Shown here piece after piece: positions 15,301 to 30,300 of a DNA stretch of 64,000 nucleotides; the stretch's first letter is position 1; each line of letters starts with the position of its first letter. The notes beneath the pieces were generated by a model, which was given only the letters and a program-made list of their open reading frames with translations, did no database searches and was not told the origin of the DNA. This DNA comes from Sipunculus nudus (taxonomy: Eukaryota > Annelida > Sipuncula > Golfingiida > Sipunculidae). The stretch covers positions 70,259,556-70,323,555 of the forward strand of contig CM049310.1 in assembly GCA_026874595.1 (NCBI GenBank). Direction: 5' to 3'. The position numbers and the translations under genes were made by a program.

Positions 15301-18300
15301 CATTTCACTCACAAACTAGTGCGCCTTTTGGGGGTTCCTCAGTGGTATGACCCAGCAATGTAGCTGATTAATAACCAGAGCCTGCAGGCGCAGTAGTAAC
15401 AGGGCCTGGTTAACACCAGGATATAAAATGAGAAGAAGCATGTGCTACTGCCCTGTCTGGTAGTCAGAAACGAATTGGAATTCTGCAGATGAACACATTT
15501 AGTTAAGCTAGCATTACAAAATGGAGGCGGTTACCTCCAACAACAAAAATATAATGATCTGGCAGGGAAGTGTGAGCTTGGTTACATGGCTGTTGATATG
15601 GTGGGCTTCATGAAGCAGACCATGTATGGCTTGATTAAACTTTCACATTCTAAAATTGTTTACAAACCAGTTACCTGTTACTAGAGGAAACACTTTCACA
15701 TTCGTTTGCAAAATATTAGTGCAATAGGCAGCAAACTCACATTTGCAGTTAAAACTTTTTCTGGTGCACAAATTTTGTTTTGTAATTAACTTTCAGCTAC
15801 AAAGAATTTGCTTCATATGGTGTATTTTTTTTGCTAGTGCCATAGTTAATATAGTTACTCTGATACACTTTGATACAGTTCTAAGACAAATTTGGTTCCT
15901 AAGTTGTTACTTTCAACAGTTTGTATATTGAATATTTTATATTCACATTTTGTTTAACCATGCAGGGTGGTCAATTTTCAGTATGCAAACATTCAGAGCT
16001 TTTGGTAACTTTTGGGACAGCATGCACACAATCTCTAGGCAGTTCATGTTTCAACCTTTGTAGGGCTGAAAACTGTCAGATAAAAAAAAAATATGCTTTG
16101 CAGATCTGTATAATTTTATGCTGAATTTTTCCTAATACAATTTTGTTTCCTCTTCTGTTTAACTTCAGTTGTCACTATTGGCTGATTTTACAAATAGAGG
16201 CAATATGCACTTAATTGATTTTCTACATTAGATACAATGTATTGATTTACATAATTGACAATTAGAATCAACATTTGTCTGAATCAGTCAGAAAATTGCA
16301 TAATCACGCACAAACCTGATGTTAAGTTAAAATACTTGAAGAAAAAATATTAGAATTTTGAGCAGTTTTGCATGATGTCAGTAATGGACATATACTTATG
16401 AACAAACTTACCAGTGGCAGTGAAGCAGATTTAAGCCATATTTTACTGTAAATAAGAGTTTATTAAAGTCTTATAACCAATTAATGAACTTGAAAATGGC
16501 ACATTATTCAAGTTAATTTAATACTTTAATTTCACATCAAGAAGAAACATAGGTCCACTTTTATCAAGTTATGATTGAAATTGATGTAGATTCCTTGCAA
16601 GCAAACTTTTTGAGTCATTTTAATGTGTATTTGGTGGTCAACATGGTCTTATCCTCAAATACACATACAATGACTCAAAAGGTTTGCTTTGGAAATATTC
16701 CCCTTTTTATGTCAACCCGCTCAGACCTGCCTGTTGTATATTATGTCTTTCATTTTACCAATTTAAATTAAAATGAACTACACACTTTCACAAATAGTTA
16801 CAGCAAAGAAATATTGATGACCTTGGTATTAATAACCAACTCCTTAAGTCAGCTGCCTCAGATATGATTCTGACAGTGATAGATTTAGTTCTGTCATTGT
16901 ATTCTAATTGTTTTTTCTTATGAATATGTATCATACTCCTTTTAATTTCAGGTGGTACTGAGTCCTTTGTTTATTGTGAGGAACCAACTGCCGAGTCAGC
17001 TTCTACTCAATGTGTCCACTCCAAGGCTCAATACTCATCAACAGCTTAAGGTCGTAGGTCAAGGTCATGAAAAACAGTTGACCTTAGTTGGTGGTGATAT
17101 GACTCATTGCCTTACATTCCAAATAAGGTATGTCAACATGAATATATAATGATATTTAAGAGTAGAAATTCTTTCAAGATTCTTTTTGTCATATTAAAAT
17201 GAAGGTGGAAAAATTCTCACATCAGACATAGGAAAATGCAGCATGAGTGTAATTAGTGGGTCAGTGCTAAAATACAGAAGAGCGTAGTTTATCCAAACAC
17301 TGATTTTCCAAAAACCCTGTCCTCAGAACTGTTTGGATAAGAACACCCTGCTGTATGGCATAATGTAAATTACTGCATCTTCTCGCAGGGTATGTGCTCA
17401 TCCCCCTTTGTGTGTGTTTGTACACAACATAATTCACGCAATCATGAATGGAATCTCATGACAGGGCATTTTAGGAATGGGCCAGTGAAGAATTGATCAG
17501 ATTTGGTGTGTATCTGAAACATTATCTGGATTCAGGAACATCAAGGAATATTCACAACTGTAAAGAAACTGATACACAAATGAACCTTAGAATATTAGCT
17601 GAATAAGTGAATGTAAACACGGGTTGGTGAGCATCCCACAGTAGAGGCGCCCCTCCCACCCCACATGGTGGAGGTTTGCATTCCTTAAAATGCAGATTTC
17701 TAGTTGTATTATTATGTCTTATGTGACTCCTTGCAGCCAGAGCCACACCCCGTCCAGCCCTCCCATCACGCTGTCCTCCGGCATGATAGAACAGGTCCCA
17801 ACCAAGGCTGTCGAAAATGTGGATGTCCTCAAGATGGCGTACGACTGGCACAGTGAGGAAAACTGGCCGTTTGAAGGAGTGAAACTAAGGTTGACATTTC
17901 TTTTGATTTCGTATCCACCATGTTGACCCATACAAATTATTTTCTCTTAATCTTTAGAAGTTGTATAATGAGCCACATATACATATTTAAATCAAATTTT
18001 TGTTGTAATGTTATTAACCTTATACATAAATTCATCCCCCCCCCACCCCCAACCACCACCCAGAATTCAAATGATGCGTTTAAATGAAGTTATGGAAACC
18101 TATATATTGGGGGCCTCAACAATCTAGTGGTAAAACACTTGGCTCTCTCTGCTGGCAACCGCGGGTTCGATCCCCAGCGTGGCTATGATAGTGGGTGGTA
18201 GTGTTTCCCCAGTTTCCTCCACCTTTGGACACTACCGAACGCCATCACCCTAGCCATGGAAAGTGCCTGGATTAGATATTATAACATTATGTAGAATGCA

Positions 18301-21300
18301 TTTTTTAATTATAATTATATAACAGGTTGTCATGTGTTTGAAATTTCCCAGCAATCATATAAATTGTTTCAAGTTAGTTTACATGGAGGTTTCTTCTTGC
18401 AAACAAGAACAACAACAGCTTAGCTATACATATCTCTAATTAGTAGGGGAACATAATGTGGAATACTTGATATGTTTAGTATTCATTTCTATTAATTTTA
18501 CAGGTTAGCTCTGCCGGCCTATTGCATAATTATCAGACTATTCTGTTTAGCTCTGCTGTGGGATCTGCTAAAGGTAACACAAAATCGTTGACACCTTCAC
18601 AACAAGATGAGGGTGACCTGCCCGACATTGACCTTCAGGTGACCTTGAGCCAGTACTGGCCCGGCTGTAACTCCCTGCTGATAGACGTTCTGCCTCAGTG
18701 GCTGCTGATCAACCAGACGTCCTTTGACCTGATGGTGCTGGAGGGCAAAGGGATGACCTGCCAAGTAGATGCCAATCAGAGTGTAGCTCCGCCCCTGATA
18801 GAGGTAGGTGACATTTACACTGGACCCAACCTAATACCAGTCTGTGACATAAAATATATTTTTTATGATGTATAGAGAATGTAGTATTCTTTGAAAATTC
18901 AGGTAGCTCTTAACACAGGACATCATGAAATCAAAGAATGCAGTTCATTTCATTTTTTTCCAGATGATTAGTAACCATACCTTGCTTTGTGTGATATATA
19001 GATTATATGATACTTCCTGTATATGGAAATTTTCAGTACTTGTTCCAGAATTTTTATACTGCTCAAAATTATTTTGTTATTTACATACCTAGCCCTTTAA
19101 ACTGTAAGAAATGCCCACTGAACTAGAATGAAATGGCCATGTCACATCTGTCAGAACGCATCTTGCGTCTTGATTATTATACTCTGCCATATTGTGCTTT
19201 CAGAGTACATTCCGCCTGGGTATCATTGAGAAGGGAACATTGAGCACATCTGACCCCCTGGTGTTTTCTGATGAGGACCCAGAGAGCCGGTACATTCCTG
19301 TGGTACAGGGCGTCCTGTACAGGACGGGTCACATCAACGTCACCATCCAGCTGGGGAAACCAGAAAATGCACCGCAGGTACAGCCCATCTGATGTACATA
19401 AAAGCTTATCTGTAATGGCTCAGTGTATGTATTAACTACAGTAAAACCTGTGTAAGATCACCAGGGGGACTGGCCGTAAATTGTCTTAATTTCCAGGTGG
19501 TCTTATAAGACAGGTGGTTTAATAAAATAGGTCTTTCAGACAGGTTCCACTGTATTCTGTGGTTATCCTTTTATTCACACAGGTTTCAAATTTGCATTGT
19601 TGGCAAAAGGAAAATTATCACAGAAATAATTGATATTGTAAAAAATTATTTATCTTGTTTGTTACCATTAATCTTTAAAATTATCTGCCAACAAGGAAAA
19701 ATTATTTCTACTTGTTTGATATTCCCGTCCAAATTTTACGATTCTGTGCACATATTACTTTGTATATACATAAAATGATCAATATACTGTGTGTAGGTTA
19801 TTGTATAGATTTAGTGATATCGCAAAAATTGAACCTTCGTGAAACAGTGAAAAGGTGAAAAATCAAGAAATGTTGACCTCTCAGATAAGAAGCCAACACA
19901 ATTTGTTACTAATGTAATAAATTCACATAAAAGGAGATGTGGAAGCTCTTTATGTTAACTTGTCATATATATTAGCTGATGATAAAATTCCCAGCTTGGC
20001 AACCTCTGCCAAAGAGTGCAGCTGTATAAAACAGTTGTGTATTGCATTTCAACATTGTATGGGTTAAGTTATAGGACAGTGTATAATAAACATATTGTGT
20101 AGGAATATGACTTACGGTAAGACAGTGGCTTGCAATTTAGAAATTGTCAGATCAGTTTTTCTGCCTTTATTTCCAGGTGTGTTATCTGACACTGCATTCC
20201 TCCTGGCACAACAGCATGAGAGTGGTCACAGTCCGAGAGAAGTATGTTCTTGTCAATAACTCATCATACCAGGCCGTGGTTCAGTGCTTCTCAGTTCCAC
20301 TCAATGTCAAGGTCAGTCTAAGTCAGAGGTTAGATTTTGTTAACTTTAGTCAGATTTTATTTTTATTTTACTTTGCTGGCTGTGATTAGTAATAAGTGCA
20401 TACATTTCTGTAAGTCACCTAAGTCATGTACCCCTAGTTGATTTGAGAGTTCTAGTTGTTTTGAGAGATTTAGTTCATATTTAATTTTATATATATTTTT
20501 CCATATTTTATGTTAGTTTAATAAATAATTTTTTTCATATTTGATACATGAATTGTTGCCACCAAAATCTCAGATGAGTTCTGAAACTGGTGACCTTGAT
20601 CTTCATCTTCAAGGTCAAATCTTCAAATTTCTAGGATTTTTGTGAACCCCACATTTTTTGAAGTACCTGAATGGGGACCCCCTCAGGAGGGGAGACATGT
20701 ATCTGTTTTTGCAGAAGCAAAAATATACTTATTATAGTTAAACCAGTTAACAAACAAGGTGTATTAATAACCTTACTGATTGACAGGTTGTACTGTTTTT
20801 TAGATTAATTGAAAGTCAATTTCATTAAAAGAAATCACTTTAAGAAAATTGGGAGATAAGTTTGGCATAAAGATCTTTACCATCAGTCATACTCTTAACC
20901 ATCTTTATTAATTCATATTAATAAATGTGAATTTTATTCCTACAGGTTGCAGATGATGACGTACTTTATGGTATATCAGCTCAGCACATGCTGCACACAA
21001 AAACAAGTGGTAACAATGCTGTCGCAGCATCGAAGTGGGCTGTTCCATGTTCTTCTGCTGCTTTAGAGGCCAGCATGAAGCAGCAACATGTAGCTTATAT
21101 CAGCTTCCATATAAGAGAGGACACAGACTCGGATGCAGCCAGGGTTGATAGTGCTGATTATCAGCCAGAATACTCCCTTCCAGTCAGGCTTAGAATAACT
21201 GACCAAGGCAGCCGAGCGACTGTCACAGTGCCTTACTATAGAGCAGTTACAGGCTGCAACTCAAATCAAGCCGACTACATGGGAGGGGTCACAGAGTACA

Positions 21301-24300
21301 AACCGTTTGTCTTGACCACACATCTCAGTCAAGATGGCACAGTTTATGTGACCTTAAACCCTGACCTTCATCCAGCCTATCAATGTCACAATAACTGCCC
21401 GTTTGACGTTGTTTTTGGTCAGGAGCCTACAGGGACTTTTACTCAAGGTTAGTGTGACGAGGAAACCAAGCTTTACATAAACCACACCACAAAATATATT
21501 TCATTAGGCTCAGGGACTATATAAAGGCAAGCTGGCAATAAACTTTTATTTTCCATTGTATAGGTCACTGGAAAATATTGAGACTCTTGTTAATTTGCTT
21601 TTAGGGTTGGTGCATACAAATAACATAAAGGTACACAAAGTGTAGTTCATTTTCCATAATAACTTCCCCAAGTTAAATGAACGATACCCTCACAGGTTTA
21701 TTATTTTTCCATTCCTGATATGTTTTGCTACTTAGATGAACAAATTTGCTTTAGTTTGTTACCTGCTGATGCATTAGTATTTTCCTATTATTTTTCAGAC
21801 TGTACTGTTCTTGAAGAGACGGAGCTCCTTCCCTGCATTCCTTGTGTCAGAGCTTTCGAGTCCTTGTACTACACCCCACCGGACCTTAATACTCATTTCC
21901 CAGAAATCTCTCCAAAGGCTGCCCAGATGAGGCTGTACTGTGCTGCAGCAAGAGAGATCGGGAGCACTACGGGACCTGAATGGAGCTCTGCTATGGATAT
22001 TGAGAACATTACTGATGCATTTATACACATCCCTAATGCGTCTGATGTAAAACTGCACGTTGAAAAAGTGGGCCACACCAAACATCTGTATTTTGACCCA
22101 GTGAGCAGAGCTGAAATATCAGCTAAAGAAGTACGTAGTAGAATCAAAGGCAAAGAGAAGGCTGTTGTCATAGAAACAACACCAAAGACTATAGTCAGGT
22201 CACCAAGTGCAGAAAAAATGCCACGGTCACCAAGTACGGATGGTGTTATTAATCTAGGCACTGGAGAAAAATCTAATGTACAATCTGTGGAAAAATATAA
22301 ACGAAAAAAATTACGACAGATGATAAAAAAACCTTCCCCTGCCATGCAGCTTGAAGTGATTGTGTACATGCAACAAAGCTGTCTCATTATCGGAAATGAT
22401 GAAGGGGAGAAGGGAGTGTGTTCAGAGGTTGCCAGGGTAACAGTTGATCACAGTATCCTGTGTTATCAACCATCTTCCCATAATGCTCCAGTGACAATGT
22501 TGCGCCCTAAAACAAATCACATGACCAAAGTATACATCGGGGACCTACAGATTGACAATCAGCTGTGTAAAGTAAAAGGTTACGATTTCCCCGTGTTGTT
22601 GACTAGACAGAACGAAAACAGAATATCTGATCTCTCCAAAGATCTTCCAGCATTGTCGATAGAAGAAAAGCTGGAGCACCTCAAACAGAACTCATTATTG
22701 TGTCTAGAACTATACACCACCACAGATTGTATATCAGGTCGGTCAGATCTTCATCAAGTCACACTGAGGGTTCAGCCTGTGTCAGTGTTTGCCGAGGATT
22801 GCTATATTTATGATCTGCTGAAAATCGTAGACAAATTTATACCTAGTTCACTGTCTGAGCCAGAAAGTAGTCATGGCAAGTTCCAGTTGCCATCTGATGT
22901 AAAATATGCTGCCTGTGTGCTAAGCCAGCCCTTGCTCCTAGATTCACTGAGTATTTCTCCTATTCAGATGTTGCTCAGTGTCCACGCATCCCTCAAGTTG
23001 TTCATTGCCTCAGATAACTCCCCGCTCAAGTTTTCTCAGTTTGAGAGAAAGAACTTGTACACCAGTTCACACCAGCTGACACGGGCTGTGGCCATGCACT
23101 ACGCCACTGGGGCCCTGTTCAGAGCAGGTAGGATGTCACTGATTAGCCCGAAATTATATCATTTACCAACAGTTATTTAAAAGGGAAAGGTTAAAAGTTT
23201 ATCACATTAAAGCTAAGAAACTCTTAAACCATATGTATGGAATGTGGCATGTGGAATGCAGACAAAATCAGTATTGATAAAATAATTAAGGTGAGATTCC
23301 TCATGTGTGGATTAGGAATGTGTATCCGGCAAAAGTATCACTCTATGTAAATTTTGTAAGTTACGAAAGGTATCCAATACCAACGCAGAAAATATGCATG
23401 TTCCCATGCTGGTATCTATGAAATCTCCCCACATGCATTCTGCATGCTGCTTCCTGCATTCTGTTCATCTTAGGAATCTTGGCTTAAATCTCTAAATATT
23501 TTCTTATAATATTTTCTCCAAATATTATCTTGAGACTATAGAGAAATAAATTTGTGGTTCTGTCATTTCTCTAGTTTCCCATACAGCCATCACTTGTTTT
23601 GTAATTTTTTTCAAAATAAAAATTCCATTTCTGAAAAGAAGGGATCAAAGACCCATTTGGAAAAAAAAAATTTAAAAGCTGTCAGAGCAAGTGGTGACAA
23701 CAAGTTGAGTAGGACCTGGCAGATTTCTTTTAATGCCATATACTATATTACAAATTTAAAGGCTTAAGAGGTCTCATCAGAAGACAGTTTCAAGTACAAA
23801 GTCAGGCTATGTTTTTGTAAAGGTATTAAATGATTGTTGTGTGACTATATATAATATCACCATGAGAAATACAAGATGCCTGACTCACTTTATATTGACA
23901 GGTTTGGTGGTGGGATCTTTGGAGATCCTTGGGAACCCAACAGGCCTGGTGCGCACGGTCAGTACGGGGGTAGCAGATCTGTTCAGAATGCCCTACCAAG
24001 GACTGACACAGGGACCGGGGGCGTTTGTAGGAGGGGTGACCCGCGGCATGGCCTCCCTAATGAGACATGTATCAACAGGTAAGATTTCAGGCATACTCCT
24101 TAAATTATCCTTGTACAAGTGTAGCATGCAGGACTTCCCTCCAGGTGTAACAAATCATGCTTTAATACATTCCATGACACTGCGGTGGCCTTCTTATTTG
24201 TGGTGGCTTCAGTTTCATGGATGTAAAAAAAATCTCAAGTAGAAACAATGTGGTTATGAATGCGTATGAGCTTATGGGCATTGCCAGCCCATGACAGGTT

Positions 24301-27300
24301 ATGAAAGAAATAATGGCCATATTGATCGCAAAGGGAAATGGATGCTGAAAGTACAAATTTAATCAAAATAAAAAAATTCTGAATCAGACAGTCTATGCAT
24401 GTAAAAAGTCACTCCATTGTTAACCATGAATACTGTTTCCATTATTGCGTTTCTGTGCATGGGTTATACCTGCGTTGACAATAAATTTTGAGTGTGCGGA
24501 AATGTGATCATGGAAAAGGGGCAAATTTTCAATGTTGGTAACCCAGACCATGCTTGTCTTTTTTCAGGAACACTGACATCCATAACAAACTTTGCATCAA
24601 GCATCGCCCGCAACATGGACCGGCTATCACTGGACGCGGAACACCAGGAGCGACAGGAAGAGACCCGGCGACACCGACCGGAAGGAATCTCAGACGGACT
24701 GAAACAGGGCCTCACTGGATTCGGACTCAGTCTCTTAGGTAACAGACTCACCATGAAGGTGCTCCTCCCTGGCCCTTGTTATGTTAACTGTATTGGTTCA
24801 TCAAACACTGCACAGAATCAGACTTGCTAGAGTATGACTCAGCTGGTTAGGGTTTGTTGTCATTGAAATATATGGCCCACATTGCACCAGGGCTTCTAAA
24901 TACACCAACGGCATAGCTATAAATGTAGTGAAGAGATTAATGTATTCCTTTCAAATATGTCTGATAAGTATTGTTTCAAGGCAAATTACATAAATATAGG
25001 TGCTTTTGTGGTAAGGACCTCATGGAATAAGTAATGTTTTTAAGCATACCCATGTGAACGCATACAAAACCTGTGACCTACAGAACAATAATTGTATCCG
25101 CCAAAACAGAGTTTTGCGGATACTATGTTTTCAGCTGCACGCCGCCGCGGCCGCGTAGGTGTCCGGAGAACTCATCCGTAACCGCTGGGCGGAATTTTAC
25201 GAAACCCGGGATTATGTTCGGGTCACATGTGAACTGCTGCGCCCCGATTTTGTTTTGACCTCTGACCTTTCCTCTGCGCTCTGCGTCCGTTTGTGTGTCT
25301 GTTTCCACACATAAACACCACATATCTCGGGAACCGTTTGACCGATCAGGAAAATTTTTTTGCACAAATGTAGCCCTTGGAGAGCTTAATAACATACACA
25401 AACAATGGTGGCGCCACCTGCAACCATGTTTGCACAGTGTCCATCTGTTCGTCTGCCTTGGGTTAAAATCACTCATATCTATGCAGTGACTTGACTAATT
25501 AACCTGAAATTCGGCATGCGTAAACATCCTGGATAGCTTTTCTGATTTTATGACAGGTGGCGCCACCTACATTCACATTTACGCTGCAGACATCCAAGCT
25601 CAAATCTCGAGAACTGTTTGACCGATCAGGAAAATTTTTTTGCACAAATGTAGCCCTTGGAGAGCTTTATAATATACACAAAAATGGTGGCGCCACCTGC
25701 AAGCATGTTTGCACAGTGTCCATCTGTTCATCTGCCTTGGGTTAAAATCACTCACATCTCTGCAGTGTCTGACTAATTCACCTGAAATTCAGCATGCGTA
25801 AACATCCTGGATAGCTTTTCTGATTTTATGACAGGTGGCGCCACCTACATTCACGTTTACCCTGCAGAAATCCAAGCTCATATCTCAGGAACTGTTTGAC
25901 CGATTGGGCTAAAATTTTGCATGTGTATAGATCTCACATAGCTCTTTATCATAAGCAGAACTGGTGGCGCCACCTGCAGCCATTTTTGCACAGCTCCTGT
26001 CTGTTTGTCTGCCATGGGATAAAATCACTCATATCTCGGCAGTGGTTTGACATATCTGCCTAAAATTTTGCAGGTTTATACATCCCTGACAGCTCTCTTG
26101 ATTTTATGACAGGTTGCGTCACCTGCAACCATTTTTGCTCAGCGTCCATCTGTTTGTCTGCCACGGGCTAAAATCACTCATATACATGTAGTGGTTTGAC
26201 TTATCTGCCTTAAATTTTGCATATGTATACAACTTGGACGGCTTTCTGGATTTTGTGGTAGGGGGGGGCAACCTACATACACAATTTGGCTGCAGACATC
26301 CATGCTAATATGCAACACTCTATTTCCCCTTGCCACTCAATCCATGCCTCACTTCACCCGTTCCACTCTGATTTAGGCGGATACACGTAGTCGCTTGTAC
26401 ACGTAGTCGCTTGTCGACTACCCGTATTCTAGTTAACTTTATGCAATTACAATTGATATACATTTTTCTTGCTGTTCAGGTGCTGTAGCTGGGATAGCAG
26501 ACCAGCCAATACAAAGTCTGCAGTCCGCCTCCTCCGATGCTGCTACAGGCCTGGTGTCAGGGCTTGGGAAGGGGTTAGTGGGTGCAGTAACTAAACCAGT
26601 AGGGGGCGCTGCTGAGCTGGTGTCTCAAACTGGGCAGGGTTTACTGCAGACCACAGGACTAACCAGAAGTCCCAAACCAAGAGCAGCTCCTGTCAATACA
26701 GGGCATCATGTGCTTACCAACAGCAAGCTCAAACTCAGCAGGTAAGACACAGTACTACCAATAAGTGTCAGAAGATGTCCTGAAAGTTGTTGTATAATAT
26801 TATATATTATTATATATAATATAATATAATATAATATAATATAATATAATATAATATAATATAATATAATATAATATAATACAATACAATATAAAAGGAA
26901 GACATCTTATAGTATTATTCATCAGGTATATTTTGTCTGACCTGTATGTTGATAAAATCCTGCAGTAAAAAAATTACTGGTATTTTTTAGTGTACAGTAT
27001 TGTATTTTAAGATTGTTGACAACAATTTTAAAATTTACTGATGAAAGGAAATTAAATTTACAGTTAATCCTCGGTGTAAGATGACAAACCAGGAATGCTA
27101 CACCTACATCAGGGAAATGAGTAATTCAGGTAAAATTATTTAAATCAAAAGATTAAAATAAAATATTATTTCGTAAAATTATTTTTGAACCTTTAAGATT
27201 TAGATACATATTTTGGTTGTTAATTTGTAGTAAGTTGCTGGCAGGGATTCCAGGAGGAGAAATCCTTGCTTCTATAGACGCTATACGAGCGGACGAGGAC

Positions 27301-30300
27301 TCCGTCAGTAGCAATGAGAACGTATCATTGGTCGTGACTTCAGAGGTTCTGATTGTTGTGAACACTGAGGATGACTGCCAACAGCAGGCTTTTGCAGTGT
27401 CCCAGATCCAGGTCATAACCAAGCGGTCTGATGAGAGCACCCTCTGTGTAGTACTCAGTGAACCAACAGACACTAAAGAACAAGAGGTGGGGAAAGAAAA
27501 ATTCTTTCTTTTTTTTCTGCATGCCTTCTAATTATCCCCTCGCAACGAAGTTGCAAAAAGGATATATTAACGCCTCTGTTCGTGCGTGTGTCCGTCTGTC
27601 TGTCCATCCGTCTGTCCATCCGAAATTGCCTTGTGGATCAATTTCAAGCCAAACAGTTTGCCCAAAACCTTTCATCTTGCACATATGGCTTACCCAGCCA
27701 TGGATGAAGAAACCTAGCAATTTTGAGGTCACGGGGTCATAGGTCATGGCCACAGCACCCACTTCTTGAAAAAGCTTGTGGATAGATTTCAAGTCAAACC
27801 ATTTGACCTTAACCTTTCATCTTGCACATATGGTTCACCCACCCATAGATGAAGAAACCTATTGATTTTGAGGTCACGGGGTCAATGGTCATGGCCACAG
27901 CACCCACTTCTTGAAAAAGCTTGTGGACCCATTTTAAGCAAAACCGTTTGACCTAAACTTTTCATCTTGCATATATGGCTTACTCACCCATAGTTGAAGA
28001 AACCTATTGATTTTAAGGTCACGGGGTCAAAGGTCACAGCCACAGCACCCACTTCTTTAAAAAGCTTGTGGACCCATTTTAAGCAAAACCTTTTTGATGT
28101 AAACCTTTCATCTCGCACATATGGCTTACCCACCCATGGATGAAGAAACCTTTCGATTTTGAGGTCACAGGGTCAAAGGTCTTGGCCACAGCACCCATTT
28201 CTTGACCTAAAACTACTCACAGTGATGCCTGACATAAAAAATCCACTCTACCAAACCATATATCAAAGGTAATAATGTAATCAAATAATTCACATTATAC
28301 CCCAACTGCTACATCATGCTCCACTTTGCAGTGCCCTTGTGCCATATGCTTTTTAGCTCAGCTGACTATAAGTCATCTGAGCTATAGTCGTGGTCCATTG
28401 TCCGTCGTCCGTCCGTCCGTCTGTCTGTCGTGCCGTCCGTCCGTCCATCCGTCTAGATGTCCGTCCGTAAGACTGGCACGTTTCGACACCGTTGGACCTA
28501 CGAATCTGAAATTCGACATACAGTTAGATGTCCCCAAAATCTCCTACCATGCAGAAAATTGGGTCAATAGGACTTCGTTCCTTTGAGATATTAAGGAAAA
28601 ACCTAAATTTTTTATTAGAAATCTATTTTCACACTTCAGGACTGCCTAATATCAAAACCAATCATCTGGTTTTCTTCATATTTACCATAAATATTCCTCT
28701 ATATAGTTCCTATGTACATGCCAGATATTAAGTCAGTATTGTATAATTTAAAAAAGTTATGGGCCCAAACATAATGGACATAAATAAAAAAATCAAGAAG
28801 ATATTTGGTCACTTAAGACCAAAAGTGTTAAAGGTAGGGACTTTTTTCCAGTAATACAACTTTAATTAATCAAAATTTAATTGTATACCAAAAATTAGAT
28901 CAAAATCTGTTAAATTTTTTTAAATATTGGCTAAAATATAAAATTGGTACCTTAAATTTTGCCCAACTTTGGCCACGGCACGTTTTTTTCCTGTAAGTAC
29001 TGTGGATTTAATTTTCACAGCATGTATACATAAGGATTTAATCTGTTAAAATCTGAAATTTGAAATTAAAAGCTGCAAAATTAGGCTAGTTATTGAATTT
29101 TTTTGGAGGCTCTTGTTGTATTCCCTTACATTGTCAAGCAGTCAACTTTGATGACTGTAGGTCATTCAGTGCACATCTCTATGCTCCCCAGGCTGTTGGC
29201 ATAATTTTAAATGTCCCCAAAATCTCCTACCATACCAAAAAATTGGGTCATTTGGACTTCGTTCCTTCAAGATATTAAGGAAAAAAACCTCTTGTTTTCC
29301 ATAAAAAAAAGCCATTGTTACACTTCAAGGCTGCCTAATATCAAAACCACTGATCTGTTTTTGATCGTATTTAGTATTCACATTCTTTCATACATTTTCT
29401 ATGAACATACCAAAAATTAGGTCAGTATTGAGTATTATTTTGAAGTTATGGGCCAAAACATAATGCAATTTTTTAAAAAATCAGGAAATATATTTACCTA
29501 ACATGAAAATTGCTGAACCTAGAGACTTTTTTTCAGGAATATAACTTTATTTAATCAAGATTCAATTGTTTACCCAAAATTAAATCTGAATTTTGCAAAT
29601 TTTTCAAGTTATTAGCATAAATAAAAAATCAATACCTTAAATTTTGTCCAACTTTGGCACTGTTGATTTAATTTTCACAGCATATATACATAAGGATTTA
29701 ATCTTTTAAAATATGAAATTTCAAAGAAATTGATTGGAAAGAATAGCTTTTATTCATGTTTTCATACACCATGTCAAGTGTTGTTTACATCTAGCCCACC
29801 TAGTAGTACAGCCTTCACTTGCATTATGTAACCCACCCCAGGCAGCTTGCCTTGGGTCAGCTTGGCCACTACCAGCAGGCTTCCCCTCTGCCCTGCACTC
29901 CCCCCCCCCCAACCCCCCCCCCCCCCTTTTTCTTATTCTAGGCTATGTTACATTTTAGATTTTGTATTGTACCACCATGGTTACAATGGTTAAAATGCAC
30001 ATTTAATTGTGTCCACAAAGTGGTGTATTGCTATGAAAGTGTGGATGTTCATCAGATAAGTAATTCCTTACTTCAGAAGAGAAAAAACTTGGTGTGAAAT
30101 TGACTGTTAATTCCAGTAATAAATTAAAGCTGGGATAGTAATTAGCACAATGATATTGTTTGTCCCTCATTCAACCAACAGTGTGTATACTTTATTTAAA
30201 AAGATGTTTTATTTTATCAAATTTACTGAATCTTTTATTTTATTTTGGTGAATAAAATTAAGCATGTACTGAAAACTCCAATGTGCAAAACTTTTTAATA

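Noticed and set aside
21893-22387. 164-codon - strand ORF opposite VPS13B exon 15
   Set aside because: Antisense shadow of a strongly coding exon.
28355-29760. LINE or LTR retrotransposon coding sequence
   Set aside because: No reverse transcriptase, integrase or gag motif in any frame; the ORFs of 60-70 codons recur only because the element is internally duplicated.
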